Assembly: GCF_002343915.1 (NCBI RefSeq)
Contig: NZ_NETK01000001.1
Location: 6,524,001 to 6,588,000, forward strand
From: Nannocystis exedens
Lineage (GTDB): Bacteria; Myxococcota_A; Polyangia; Nannocystales; Nannocystaceae
Reading direction: 5' to 3'
DNA: 64,000 nt
Shown here: positions 50,361 through 59,294 of the stretch, in pieces
How the letters are laid out: each line of letters opens with the position of its first letter
Numbering within the stretch: position 1 is the stretch's first letter
Made by a program: the position numbers and the translations under genes
The notes under the pieces: model-generated
What the model saw: only the letters and a program-made list of their open reading frames with translations
What the model was told of the DNA's origin: nothing
Database searches by the model: none

Positions 50361-50398
50361 GTCCATGAAACATGTCTATCAGAACATGTTCCATGGAC
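50361..50398. terminator. strong inverted repeat between convergent genes
   Basis: GTCCATGAAACATGT (50361-50375) pairs with ACATGTTCCATGGAC (50384-50398), 15 bp with one mismatch, 8-base loop. It lies right after one stop codon and eight bases before the convergent stop. The core is the CATGT motif of the dispersed palindromes, so a family member seems to act as a bidirectional terminator. Confidence 0.65.
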
Positions 50399-50405
50399 AG
50401 TGCAC

Positions 50406-51584
50406 TTACAGGCAGGTGATCGAGGTGATCTCGGCGCCGTCGTTGCACTGCCAGAAATTCAGCTGCTGGTTGAGCCAGAAGCCGTCCTGCCAGTCGCACC
50501 AGTGCCACACGTTCTCGTCGTAGCCGGCGCAGCCGAACAGCTTGCCCTGCGGCGCGTCGCACGGGCGGCTGCCGTAGCCGACCTGGCCGCTCCAGCCGGC
50601 GAACCCGAGCTGGATGCACCAGGCGTTGAAGTCGTTGTTGCCGTGCTGCGCCGGCACCCCGTTCTCGACCGAGCCGTACTTGACGAACGGGTTGTTGCAG
50701 GTCTTGTTGTTGTTGGACACGCTCTCGCAGCGGGTGTACTGCTGGTTGGTGCCGTTCTGCAGGCACCAGCCGGTGGTGAAGTTGCCGCCGCACTGCGGCA
50801 CCTCGATCTGGCACGAGGCGCTGCAGCCGTCGCCGCCGGCGGCGTTGCCGTCGTCGCATTGCTCGACGCCGGCGTGCACGAAGGTGTCGCCGCACACGGC
50901 CGCCTGGCAATTGATGCAGGCGTCGGTGCTGACGGCGTTGCCGTCGTCGCACGCCTCGCCCATCTGCACCACGAGGTCGCCGCAGCTGGCGGCCACGCAG
51001 GCGTTGGAGCAGGCGTCGTTGTCGATTGCGTTGCCGTCGTCGCACGCCTCGCCGGGGCCGAGGAAGCCGTCGCCGCACTTCTGCAGGGTGCAGTCGCTCT
51101 TGCAGGTGGCGGTGTCGGCGTTGGCCGCCCCGTTGTCGCACTCCTCCATGCCCGCGAGCATGCCGTCGCCGCACACCGGCTCCGACTCGGGCACGCACAC
51201 GTCGTTCTCGCAGAGGAGGCCGTCGTTGCAGGTCCCGTTGCCGTAGCAGGCGCAGAACAGGCCGCCGTCGGGGCAGCCCTCGGTGGCGGCGCTGGTCCCC
51301 GGCTCGGTGGTGGCGACCGCGGTGGTGTCGGTCGCCGGCGCGTCGGTGTCGCTGCCGGTGGTGCTCGTGCCGGTGGTGCTGTCGACGCCGTCGGTGTCGG
51401 TCGCCGGCGCAGAGGTCGAGCCCATGCCGTCGGTCGGCGCGGTCATCGGCGAGCTCATCGACATCGGGTTCGACGACATCGGCGCACCGGTGAAGGCGGT
51501 CGCCTCCGGGTCCTCGCCGACGGCGCAGGCGGTCGCCCCGAAGACGCACAGAACCAGGTTCACGGGGCGAATGGCTCGCATCAC
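50406..51584 (-). CDS. DUF4215 cysteine-rich repeat lipoprotein
   Basis: A 392-residue exported protein ('RPVNLVLCVFGATACAVGED') with a Met/Thr/Ser/Asp linker at about 35-95. It then has an EGF-like Cys cluster ('CPDGGLFCACYGNGTCNDGL', 'LCENDVCVPE') and four DUF4215 repeats: 'CGDGMLAGMEECDNG', 'CGDGFLGPGEACDDGN', 'CGDLVVQMGEACDDGN' and 'CGDTFVHAGVEQCDDGN'. The C-terminal 130 residues are Cys/Trp/Asn-rich ('NAWCIQLGFAGWSGQVGYGS', 'HWCDWQDGFWLNQQLNFWQC'). DUF4215 repeats are typical of myxobacterial and alveolate surface proteins; the Asp-rich loops suggest calcium binding. Function unknown. Confidence 0.85.
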   Translation of the reverse strand: MMRAIRPVNLVLCVFGATACAVGEDPEATAFTGAPMSSNPMSMSSPMTAPTDGMGSTSAPATDTDGVDSTTGTSTTGSDTDAPATDTTAVATTEPGTSAATEGCPDGGLFCACYGNGTCNDGLLCENDVCVPESEPVCGDGMLAGMEECDNGAANADTATCKSDCTLQKCGDGFLGPGEACDDGNAIDNDACSNACVAASCGDLVVQMGEACDDGNAVSTDACINCQAAVCGDTFVHAGVEQCDDGNAAGGDGCSASCQIEVPQCGGNFTTGWCLQNGTNQQYTRCESVSNNNKTCNNPFVKYGSVENGVPAQHGNNDFNAWCIQLGFAGWSGQVGYGSRPCDAPQGKLFGCAGYDENVWHWCDWQDGFWLNQQLNFWQCNDGAEITSITCL

Positions 51585-52049
51585 GACGAACGACGGTAGG
51601 AGGGAGCGAGGGCGAGGTCAACGCCGCGGCGCTGCTTGAAGTCGAGCGCGAGCGCGAAGCCGACCGCGGATGTCCCGAGAGACAGGTTGCTCGCGCACGC
51701 GCGAGGGCTCGTCCGACGCAGACCGGGGGCCGCCGCAGCGGTGGCGCCCCGCTCGTCTGCACGGCTGCGAGGGGGACGTCGCGAGGCGCGACGACTTCGA
51801 GCTCGCGGCGGCGCTCGCGGTGGCGGACCTGGGCGCCGGCGCGTGACTCAAAACATGACGCGCCAGCGGCTCGGGATGCCGGCGATCCTTCGAAGGCTGC
51901 GAGCGCGGGGGACGAGTTCGCCCCCGGGCGTTGGCGCATGTCCCGCAGCCGAGGCTGGTACGTCGAGAAGGCGCCCGGACGGCCCGCCTGCAGTGCGCGG
52001 CGCGGTCGCGCTTGCCGGCGCGCCGGCATCACCAATGCTCGCAACGCCG
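51585..52049. other. gap with palindromic repeat, no gene
   Basis: About 465 bases between the divergent DUF4215 gene and the sugar dehydrogenase gene. GATGTCC CGAG AGACAGGT at 51669-51687 and GCATGTCCCG at 51936-51945 are repeat copies. Frames are Arg-rich and unconvincing. Confidence 0.45.
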
Positions 52050-53204
52050 ATGCACCTCATGCGGAGTTCGATCGCCGTCCTCACGCTGCTCGTCGCCTGT
52101 ACCACTTCGCGCAGCGACCGCACCGACGCGCCGTCGCCGGCGGAGACCGCGGAGTTCCGCGTCGAGGAGTTCGCGGTCGGCCTCGACCGGCCGTGGGCGC
52201 TCGAGTTCCTGCCGGACGGGCGCATCCTGCTGACCGAAAGGCCAGGTCGCATGCGGCTCGTCGGGACCGACGGGGCCGTGTCCGAGCCGCTGGAGAACGT
52301 GCCGGCGGTGATGGCCGAGGACCAGGGCGGGCTGCTCGACGTGGCCCTGGCGCACGACTTCGCCACGTCGAGCCGGATCTACTTCAGCTACGCGGAGCCG
52401 CGCGAGGGCGGCTCCGGCACGAGCGTGGCGGCGGCGACGCTGCGCCTCGACGGGACGCCGCGGCTCGAGGACGTGACGGTGATCTTCCGCCAGCAGCCGA
52501 CGTTCGACAACGGCAAGCACTTCGGCTCGCGGATCGCGGTGGCCGACGACGGCTCGCTGTTCGTCGGCCTCGGCGAGCGCTTCACCGACGAGACCCGCGA
52601 GAAGTCCCAGACGCTCGACAACCACCTCGGCAAGGTGGTGCGGATCCACGGCGACGGCGCGATCCCGGGCGACAACCCGTTCATCGACGAGCCGGGGGCG
52701 TTGCCGGAGATCTGGTCGATCGGCCACCGCAACATCCAGTCGGCGGCGATCCACCCGGAGACGCGACAGCTGTGGGTCGTCGAGCACGGGCCGAAGGGCG
52801 GCGACGAGGTCAACCTGCCCGAGCCGGGCAAGAACTACGGGTGGCCGCGCGTCAGCTACGGGGTCGACTACGACGGGACGCCGGTCGGCGACGGCAAGTC
52901 GAGCGGGCCGGGCTTCGTCGAGCCGCTGTATTACTGGGTGCCGTCGATCGCGCCGAGCGGGGCGATGTTCTACACCGGCGACGCGTTCCCGGCCTGGCAG
53001 GGCGACCTGTTCGTCGGGGCGCTGGTCGAGGAGCACCTGGCCCGCCTCGACCTCGAAGACGGCCGCGTGGTCGGCGAGGAGCGCCTCCTCGGCGACCTGG
53101 GCCAGCGCATCCGCGACGTCGCCCAAGGCCCCGACGGGCTGGTCTATGTGCTCACCGACAAGGAGAACGCGAAGATCCTGCGGCTCTCGCCGGCGGACGA
53201 GTGA
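52050..53204 (+). CDS. PQQ-type soluble sugar (aldose) dehydrogenase, lipoprotein
   Basis: A 384-residue six-bladed propeller of the GDH/YliI family, which oxidises aldoses with pyrroloquinoline quinone. The start 'RSSIAVLTLLVACTTSRSDR' is a lipoprotein signal. Blade and cofactor marks are 'GLDRPWALEFLPDGRILLTE', 'RPGRMRLVGTDG', 'HFGSRIAVADDGSLFVGLGE', 'SIGHRNIQSAAIHPETRQLW', 'VVEHGPKGGDEVNLPEPGKN', 'YGWPRVSYGVDYDG' and 'PSGAMFYTGDAFPAWQGDLF'. The catalytic His of 'GKHFGSR' and the calcium ligands are kept. ATG at 52059 is an alternative start. No PQQ biosynthesis gene is visible. Confidence 0.88.
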   Translation: MHLMRSSIAVLTLLVACTTSRSDRTDAPSPAETAEFRVEEFAVGLDRPWALEFLPDGRILLTERPGRMRLVGTDGAVSEPLENVPAVMAEDQGGLLDVALAHDFATSSRIYFSYAEPREGGSGTSVAAATLRLDGTPRLEDVTVIFRQQPTFDNGKHFGSRIAVADDGSLFVGLGERFTDETREKSQTLDNHLGKVVRIHGDGAIPGDNPFIDEPGALPEIWSIGHRNIQSAAIHPETRQLWVVEHGPKGGDEVNLPEPGKNYGWPRVSYGVDYDGTPVGDGKSSGPGFVEPLYYWVPSIAPSGAMFYTGDAFPAWQGDLFVGALVEEHLARLDLEDGRVVGEERLLGDLGQRIRDVAQGPDGLVYVLTDKENAKILRLSPADE

Positions 53205-53490
53205 GGCGAGAAGGCTCTTCCGAACCTGACCGGAGAGCCATGTCGGCGAACACGGGTACGCGGACTTCAGGAGCGGCTGTCCGTGAGGACATGACTTATG
53301 GGCCGGTGAGATGGAGCGGTTGACGCCGGGATGGATGGTCCGGCGAGCAGACTCGGCAAGGGCAGGCGAGAAAATCGTTCGAGTATTGAATGTTTTTTAG
53401 GTGATGTGAACTACGTTCAAATCAGTTCGGTGCTCTGGCAGCATCCGTCGTAAATTTCGAGAGAACGGGGTCCCATGGCATCGTGCCGGC
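53205..53490. other. AT-rich promoter gap upstream of the TPR/EAD operon
   Basis: Nearly 290 bases with a marked drop in G+C around 53370-53440 (TTGAATGTTTTTTAGG). A repeat copy (GGCTGTCC GTGA GGACATGA, 53276-53294) follows the dehydrogenase gene. The change in composition may mark the edge of an acquired segment. Confidence 0.5.
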
Positions 53491-56226
53491 GTGAAGCGGG
53501 GCTGGGACGTTCACAGTCTGTTTGCATGGGTTCTGCTGACCTCCTGTGTCGGGGTGTTCGGGGGCCCGGAGGAGCCGCAGGACAAGGGGGCGCGGAGGAA
53601 GACGGGCAGCGTATCTTGCTTCAACAGGGCGTACGCCACAGCCCGGCAACCCACGGTGTGCCATACCGACGACGCGATCTTCGTCCTCGGACTACCGCCG
53701 AATCACGGTTGGCGCCGAGGTTCCCGCGTCGTCATCAGCCAGGAGAAGCAGTGGGTCGGAGCGCAGACCGTCGCCGTCGCGTGGGTAGTCGACAACTTCG
53801 AGACAGCGGCGAAGATCAACGTCATCTTCCAGCGCAAGGGCCAGACCGTCGAAGGGGGGGCCGCCACCTTGTACGACGGCAGCAAACGCCTCCGCTTCGA
53901 GAACTATTACGCACACATGGAGTCCCGGAAGGGGGACCGCGTCACCCTGAATATCGGCAAGTACGACGGCGTCGTCGTGGGTGATTATTATGAAGCTCGG
54001 AAGCAGAGTGAGCCGGACTATCCGCTCGGGCTCGTCCGGGTGATCCGGGTCCATGAGATGAGCGCAGAGGCGAGCGTCGAGGAGGAGGTCGAGGATTTCG
54101 GCACGGAGCGGCACGAGTTCGTGCTTCGAACGAGGACGACGCTGCCGTCCATCAAGGTCGCCGTCGCGGCCGTCCCGAGAGAGGGCGCCGTACCTCCGAG
54201 CCCCGAGGCCACGAAGCGAGACAAGCGGGAAGGGCTCGCAGGAAAGCTGCGCGCCCGGCAAGCGGCTCCTGACGGCAAACTGGAGGTCGACGAGTTTCCG
54301 TCGACGCCGAGCGGCGACCCGGAGACCCTTCTCCAGCGCCTGGCGGACGGCGCTCGGGCCAGGAAAGCGAGCCAGGTCGTCTGGACCGGGGGCGTTTGCG
54401 CGACCGAGCCGTGCCCGTCGATCTATTACGCCGACGTGCCGAAAGACCCGAAGGAGCCCCTGGTCCCCAAGCCGCTGCTGGTGCCTTCGGCGATGGGCGG
54501 AGACGCTGCCGACGACCAATCGGCGTTGCTCGGGCAGATCGCGTACGCCGGCAAGGCCTACGAGGAAGCGAGCTACCGCCTGCGCGCGTGGGCAGGCAGC
54601 CCGCACGGTGGCTTCTCGAGTGAAGCGCTCTTGCAGCTCGTCGACGCCGAGGTTCAACTGGGCCAGTTCGGCCGGGCCCTGATCTGGCTGCAGGAGTTCG
54701 GGCGCAAGTACGACCGCGCTGCCAAACCGCCCTCGTACTACCACGCCAGGGTCCGCATCGCCTGCTCGAACGAGAATCTGTGGGAGCTCGATGATTTACG
54801 CGAGGAGGGCCGACGGCGCCCCGACCTCAAAAGGGCCCAGCTCGAAGCGAGCGAATGCGCGATCGAGATCAATCAGCGGAGAAAGAATCGGGCGACGGCC
54901 CTCGACTTGCTTTCGGAAGCCCGGGTTCTCGCCGGGGAGCTCGGCGATCAGGACGCCCTGAAGCGACTGGCGGCGCGGGAGGCCGAGCTGGCCGACCATC
55001 CCGGCAGGCTCGACGACGGCCAGAAGGAGACCGCAGCCGAGTACGAGGAAGTTATCGCGACGGGCGAACCACAGGCCCGGGCGAACCAGAGCCTCAGGCT
55101 GGCGAGGAAGGGCAGCCGCTCGGGTGACCTCGACGGGGCCCTGGAGCACCTGAAAAGGGCAGTGGCGCTTTACAAGGAGACGCGAAACGACGCCGGTCTG
55201 GCCGAGTGCATGCCCCTGCTCGTGGGGTTGTGGCGGTCGCGCGACGGCGTCGAGCAGGCGCGCAAGCGCCTTGTGGCGGAGCGGCGGACCGTGAAGGGTC
55301 CGGCGTGGCGACGGTCGGAGCTCGGCCTGCAGATCGGGGAAGCCTCGCTCGACCTCCACGCCGGCAAGATAGCGCGCGCGCGCAAGCAGCTCGTGAAGCT
55401 CCTGAGCGTCGCTCGCAAGAGTCAATTCGCCGAGGAGGAGCTCCAGATCCTCGGGCTGCAGGTCGAGCAGGCCCTGATCGCCGGGCAGATGCAACAGGGC
55501 CAAAAGGCGCTTGATCAGTATACACGGCGGGCCTCCGACCTCCGACGCGAGCCGGAGCAGGCGCACGCGTGTCTATTGGGGGGGAGGTTCGCGCTCCAGG
55601 AGGGCGACAGCAAGCTGGCGAAAGAGCAGGCCCAGCGGGCGATTCACGGGTATGACAGCCTCGATGATGAGGCCGGCATCGCGGCCGGCAAGCTCCTCCT
55701 CGGCGACGTCCACCGCGAGCTCGGCAACCTGGATGCGTCACGGAGGCATTACGAGGCCGCCGACCGCAAGTACGAGTGGCTAAATGACGAGGAAGGGAGG
55801 CGCCTCGCAAGGTTGGGCTTGTTCGCCACTGAAAAAGGACGGGCGGACGGTGGGCTGCGAGACCATCTCCAATCCATCATGACATTTTATAAGAGGAAGG
55901 GGCAGCCGCGTGAACATCTGCGCGCCGAGCTGCAGTTCGAGTGGGCCGCCTTCGCGGCCTCGCGCGACCATGCCAGGACGCTGCGCAAGCTCAAGGGGCT
56001 GCGAGACCAGGCCAAGCGCAGCGAATTTGCCGTGTTGCGAGCAGAGGCGCAGATGCTCATCGCTTGCGTGCATCGCGACGCTCGCACGCATCCTCTTGCC
56101 AGACACGAGTACCATCTGGCTCGCGACTTGTACGCCGCGATGGGGCGTCACGACCAGTTGTTTATTTGCCCCGAGCTTCGAACGAACCGCGCCGCGGCGG
56201 ATGACGGACAGGATGCGCAGCATTAG
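53491..56226 (+). CDS. large TPR-repeat lipoprotein, first gene of an EAD1-linked operon
   Basis: A 911-residue protein beginning with a lipoprotein signal ('DVHSLFAWVLLTSCVGVFGG', lipobox LTSC). Residues about 40-230 form a beta-rich module that includes 'RKGDRVTLNIGKYDGVVVGD', 'YYEARKQ', a pattern also seen in the third gene of this operon. Residues about 330-890 are helical TPR-like repeats ('AEVQLGQFGRALIWLQEFGR', 'SRSGDLDGALEHLKRAVALY', 'GDVHRELGNLDASRRHYEAA'). TPR arrays hold partner proteins; here they would be in the periplasm. Codon use is slightly less G/C-biased than its neighbours. The next gene starts 17 bases after the stop. Not assigned to a named family. Confidence 0.8.
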   Translation: MKRGWDVHSLFAWVLLTSCVGVFGGPEEPQDKGARRKTGSVSCFNRAYATARQPTVCHTDDAIFVLGLPPNHGWRRGSRVVISQEKQWVGAQTVAVAWVVDNFETAAKINVIFQRKGQTVEGGAATLYDGSKRLRFENYYAHMESRKGDRVTLNIGKYDGVVVGDYYEARKQSEPDYPLGLVRVIRVHEMSAEASVEEEVEDFGTERHEFVLRTRTTLPSIKVAVAAVPREGAVPPSPEATKRDKREGLAGKLRARQAAPDGKLEVDEFPSTPSGDPETLLQRLADGARARKASQVVWTGGVCATEPCPSIYYADVPKDPKEPLVPKPLLVPSAMGGDAADDQSALLGQIAYAGKAYEEASYRLRAWAGSPHGGFSSEALLQLVDAEVQLGQFGRALIWLQEFGRKYDRAAKPPSYYHARVRIACSNENLWELDDLREEGRRRPDLKRAQLEASECAIEINQRRKNRATALDLLSEARVLAGELGDQDALKRLAAREAELADHPGRLDDGQKETAAEYEEVIATGEPQARANQSLRLARKGSRSGDLDGALEHLKRAVALYKETRNDAGLAECMPLLVGLWRSRDGVEQARKRLVAERRTVKGPAWRRSELGLQIGEASLDLHAGKIARARKQLVKLLSVARKSQFAEEELQILGLQVEQALIAGQMQQGQKALDQYTRRASDLRREPEQAHACLLGGRFALQEGDSKLAKEQAQRAIHGYDSLDDEAGIAAGKLLLGDVHRELGNLDASRRHYEAADRKYEWLNDEEGRRLARLGLFATEKGRADGGLRDHLQSIMTFYKRKGQPREHLRAELQFEWAAFAASRDHARTLRKLKGLRDQAKRSEFAVLRAEAQMLIACVHRDARTHPLARHEYHLARDLYAAMGRHDQLFICPELRTNRAAADDGQDAQH

Positions 56227-56242
56227 CCCGGAGGCCCCATTG

Positions 56243-56971
56243 ATGGCGCAGATCCTCCGGCGGTTCTCGGAAGCCGAGCTGCGAGCGGCCGTGTACCGAG
56301 AGTTGCCGGAGTTGCTCGCCGACCTGCCCGGCCCGGGGGCATCCTTCAGGGATGTCGCCTTCGCGCTCGTGCGGGCCGCCAAAAGCCGCGGATACGTGCC
56401 GGATCTCGAGATCCTCATCGCCTCGCGGAAGCGCCCCGCGGCCGGCTTGCGAGCCGCCTTGGTCGGGGTCCTCGTGCTCGTGGGCGCGGGGGCGGTGTTC
56501 ATGGCGGGCAGGGCGGTGCCGGCGGCCCCATCGGACAGCCAGACGAGCGTCGAGGCGGCCGCGCCCATGCATGTCGAGCCACCGCCGACGAGCCCGGTCG
56601 CCGGACCCGAGCCCAGGCCCGCGGCGGTTCCCGTCTCGACGGCTCGCTCCCCGCGGACGCGGCGAAAAGAAGCGGTGGCGCCCGAGCCCAAGTCCGCGCC
56701 CGTCCCGACTGCGAGCCCCGAGCACGACGAGACGCGCGAGCCGGCATCCGGCCGGGCCGATTGCCGCGGGTGGTCGTGTCGCCTGAGCGCCGACAGCGGG
56801 CAGTTTCACCACAGCGAGGAATTCTGCGTCGTCCCCGCGGCAGGAGCCGAGATGAAACGGTGCATCATCCACGGGGAGCTCCTATACCCCGCCTCGACGG
56901 TCGAGTGTGACCTGTCGGAGGCACGATTGACAGGAGAGATGCGGTGGCAGCGTTGTCGTGGCGAACTCTAA
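56243..56971 (+). CDS. EAD1-like domain protein with one transmembrane segment
   Basis: A 242-residue protein with GGAGG eight bases before the ATG. Residues about 5-60 match effector-associated domain 1: 'RFSEAELRAAVYRELPELLA', 'DLPGPGASFRDVAFALVRAA', 'KSRGYVPDLEILIASRKRPA'. EAD domains are death-like adaptors that bring an effector to its partner in bacterial conflict and signalling systems. A single membrane span follows ('AALVGVLVLVGAGAVFMAGR'), then a Pro/Ala linker and an exported Cys-rich tail ('ADCRGWSCRLSADSGQFHHS', 'EFCVVPAAGAEMKRCIIHGE'). So a cytoplasmic adaptor is wired to a periplasmic domain. It overlaps the next gene by 28 bases. Confidence 0.75.
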   Translation: MAQILRRFSEAELRAAVYRELPELLADLPGPGASFRDVAFALVRAAKSRGYVPDLEILIASRKRPAAGLRAALVGVLVLVGAGAVFMAGRAVPAAPSDSQTSVEAAAPMHVEPPPTSPVAGPEPRPAAVPVSTARSPRTRRKEAVAPEPKSAPVPTASPEHDETREPASGRADCRGWSCRLSADSGQFHHSEEFCVVPAAGAEMKRCIIHGELLYPASTVECDLSEARLTGEMRWQRCRGEL

Positions 56972-57633
56972 GCTGCTCGGTGCGGATCGTGGCGTGTGTC
57001 CTCGCCGGTTGTCGTCCGACAGGGGCGACGCCTCCGAGCGAGCCGGCAGAACCACGGCTCATCGCGGTGGAGGGGAAGCTCTACATCGGGCAGGTGCCGC
57101 TCGGTACGAAGCGAGGTATGGTCTATCTGATCCTCAGCCGTGATGTGATTCCAGGCACTACGGATCGCGTCCAGGTTGGGGCGGTCCGTGGGGTTCAGAT
57201 GCATGAAACCAGCCTGGAAGTCGTCGAGCTGTGCCGAATCCCCTCCCGCCAGCGAGATGCGCTCGCCGCCGGCGGGCTGCCGGCTGTCCCGCACGTCGAG
57301 GACAAGCGCCTGCGCGTCGGCAAATGTTTCGCCATTTACGAGCTCCCCCGTGGCGGCTGGGATTCGTCGCGCGCCTTGGTCGACCTCCACCTCGATATCG
57401 GGGCGGGTGACGGCGTAAAGGAGGGCGATCGGTACGAGATTCAGGGCGACCCCTTCGCGGACCCGATCAACCAAATCGTCACTGGGTTCGAGCCGCTGGG
57501 GCAATGCATAGTCCAGAGCGAGGTCGCAGAGGAGCACGCCACGTGCCGATTGGATAAGCGGCAGTGGCCGACGTTCACCCGCGACCGCGCTTTGACGGGC
57601 GGTTGGGCCGTCTTCAAGGCACGAGGCCGCTGA
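56944..57633 (+). CDS. lipoprotein with GDGVKEGD module, third gene of the EAD1-linked operon
   Basis: A 229-residue predicted lipoprotein ('SCSVRIVACVLAGCRPTGAT', lipobox LAGC). It contains 'LDIGAGDGVKEGDRYEIQGD', which repeats the pattern in the first operon gene ('LNIGKYDGVVVGDYYEARK'), and earlier 'GTKRGMVYLILSRDVIPGTT'. The pattern is like that of FlgT-type or other strand-loop-strand adaptors, but the match is too short to name. The start overlaps the previous gene by 28 bases; a GTG at 56980 is an alternative. The operon may form a periplasm-to-cytoplasm signalling unit. Confidence 0.7.
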   Translation: MAALSWRTLSCSVRIVACVLAGCRPTGATPPSEPAEPRLIAVEGKLYIGQVPLGTKRGMVYLILSRDVIPGTTDRVQVGAVRGVQMHETSLEVVELCRIPSRQRDALAAGGLPAVPHVEDKRLRVGKCFAIYELPRGGWDSSRALVDLHLDIGAGDGVKEGDRYEIQGDPFADPINQIVTGFEPLGQCIVQSEVAEEHATCRLDKRQWPTFTRDRALTGGWAVFKARGR

Positions 57634-57738
57634 TCGTCCGCGGCCGGGCCGGGCTCGGCGCCACGGCGAGTCGGTGAGGGCGGGAGTACGAGCAGCCTCG
57701 TCGCTCGTGCTCCACGCCTTCCTCGGCTCGACCGTGAG

Positions 57739-58125
57739 TTACGGGTGGCCCCAGCAGGCGCCGGTGTGGCCCATCCCGTAGTAGCCGCAGAACGACTGGC
57801 CGGAGCCGGTGCAGTTGCCGTACGGGATCGAGGTCCAGTGGCCGACGGCGTACCAGCCGCCGTTGCTGCAGCGCGCCAGACACCAGTCGCCGTTGGGCCA
57901 GCCGGTGCACGCGACGGACGTGGGCTCCGGCTCGGGGTTGGTGAAGTCGAAGGGGCCCTTCGGAGGCGCGAGCGAGGGATCCTCCGAGAACTCGTCCTCG
58001 ATGACGAACTCGGGGTTAGGATCCTGCGCGACGATGCCGTCCTCCGGCTCGAAGTGCGTCGAGTCGACGTCGCAGGCGGTGAACACGAGGGTGGAGATTG
58101 CCAGGCAGATGAGTTCGGTCTTCAT
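57739..58125 (-). CDS. small Cys-rich lipoprotein
   Basis: A 128-residue predicted lipoprotein ('ELICLAISTLVFTACDVDST', lipobox FTAC) with a GGAG ribosome site. After an acidic/Pro linker ('EFVIEDEFSEDPSLAPPKGP') the tail has many Cys, Gly, Trp and Tyr: 'CTGWPNGDWCLARCSNGGWY', 'SFCGYYGMGHTGACWGHP'. Disulfide-rich surface or secreted peptide; no family recognised. Nothing is known of its regulation. Confidence 0.7.
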   Translation of the reverse strand: MKTELICLAISTLVFTACDVDSTHFEPEDGIVAQDPNPEFVIEDEFSEDPSLAPPKGPFDFTNPEPEPTSVACTGWPNGDWCLARCSNGGWYAVGHWTSIPYGNCTGSGQSFCGYYGMGHTGACWGHP

Positions 58126-58406
58126 GATTCGCTCCTGCCCTTACGTGCAGGCGCGGCCGCCCGATGATCACCCCGTGCTCGTCGAAATCGACGTTCGTAT
58201 GGCGCGCGCGACCTCGCGCTGCAGAGCGTCCTCGATGGTAGGCGTACCTGCAGCCCGGACGAGTGTGAAAGGCGAGGTCCCGTGCAGGCCCGCTCGGATC
58301 ACCGCTGCGGCGACGTAGGGCTCGCTCCACAGCGTGACCTGCAGCGTCACGGCCTCCAACCACGCGGCGTGCGTGCCGTCGACGTCGGCGGCGATTCGGC
58401 GCGACG

Positions 58407-59294
58407 TCAGCGATCGTCCGGCCGGAGGTCGAGCCTGGCCTGCGAGGTCTGCGGATCGTAGGGGAACGAGACGTGCTGATGGACCATCTGCCACGCGCCG
58501 CCGACCTTGCGGAACACCCGGGTGCCGCGCGACCACCTCTCGACCGGCGGCTGCCCCGGCTGCTGCGCCTGCATGCGATTGAGGCCCCAAGTGACCGCCA
58601 GGTCGCCGCAGACCATCACCCGCAGGTCCGGGACGTCCCAGCCGATGTCGCCCTGCGCCGCCTCGAAGCCGCGTCGGCAGACCTCGCGCACCGCCTCGAC
58701 GCCGACGACCTGCAGCGGGGCCTCGTGCTCGTACGAGACGATGTCGCGAGCGACCGGCGCCATCGAGGCGTCGAGGTCGCGGGTGGCGGTGGCCAACGAC
58801 CACGCCCGGTACAGCGCGCGCAGCTCGGCCTCGGCGGCGCCGCTGGTCGCGAGGTGACGCCCGAGCTTGGCGAAGCACTCGTTCCAGCCCTCGGCGTTGC
58901 CGTCGCGCCGCTGCGTCGACTCGAAGCCGGTCTGGTGAAAGCGCACCTCGGTGGCGTCGCCGACCGCGGTGAACGTGACGGTCACGACCGTCTCGGGGCC
59001 CGCGCTGCTCTCGCTGACCTGGGTGAGCGTGAACGACAGTCGCTCGGGGCGCGAGACCTCGATGAAGCGGCCGCGCTCGCTGAACCGGGCGCCGCGCTCG
59101 GACCGGTACTCGACGCGCAGGCTGCCTTCGGGGCGCGCGTCGACCTCGCAATCGGTGGTGATGTACCCCTCGGGCGCGAACCACTCGCGTACGTGCTCGG
59201 CGCGGATCCAGCTGTCGAACACCCGCTCGCGCGGGGCGTCGAACACGCGCACGATCTCGATCTCACGGTCCTGTGAATCATCCGGTCGGGTCAT
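58407..59294 (-). CDS. SRPBCC (AHSA1-type) and SnoaL-like domain fusion
   Basis: A 295-residue protein with two small-ligand-binding folds. Residues about 10-150 are SRPBCC/AHSA1: 'IVRVFDAPRERVFDSWIRAE', 'HVREWFAPEGYITTDCEVDA', 'RPEGSLRVEYRSERGARFSE', 'GWNECFAKLGRHLA'. Residues about 155-290 are SnoaL-like: 'LRALYRAWSLATATRDLDAS', 'MAPVARDIVSYEHEAPLQVV' and 'WQMVHQHVSFPYDPQ'. Single-domain AHSA1 genes next to an ArsR regulator are a very common pair; the added SnoaL domain is less usual. It overlaps the ArsR gene by 17 bases and is under its control. Ligand unknown. Confidence 0.87.
   Translation of the reverse strand: MTRPDDSQDREIEIVRVFDAPRERVFDSWIRAEHVREWFAPEGYITTDCEVDARPEGSLRVEYRSERGARFSERGRFIEVSRPERLSFTLTQVSESSAGPETVVTVTFTAVGDATEVRFHQTGFESTQRRDGNAEGWNECFAKLGRHLATSGAAEAELRALYRAWSLATATRDLDASMAPVARDIVSYEHEAPLQVVGVEAVREVCRRGFEAAQGDIGWDVPDLRVMVCGDLAVTWGLNRMQAQQPGQPPVERWSRGTRVFRKVGGAWQMVHQHVSFPYDPQTSQARLDLRPDDR

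Noticed and set aside
58168..58406. Minus-strand tail 'HAAWLEAVTLQVTLWSEPYV' as a separate small gene
   Set aside because: It looks protein-like but has no usable start codon or family match; it may be a remnant, not enough to annotate.
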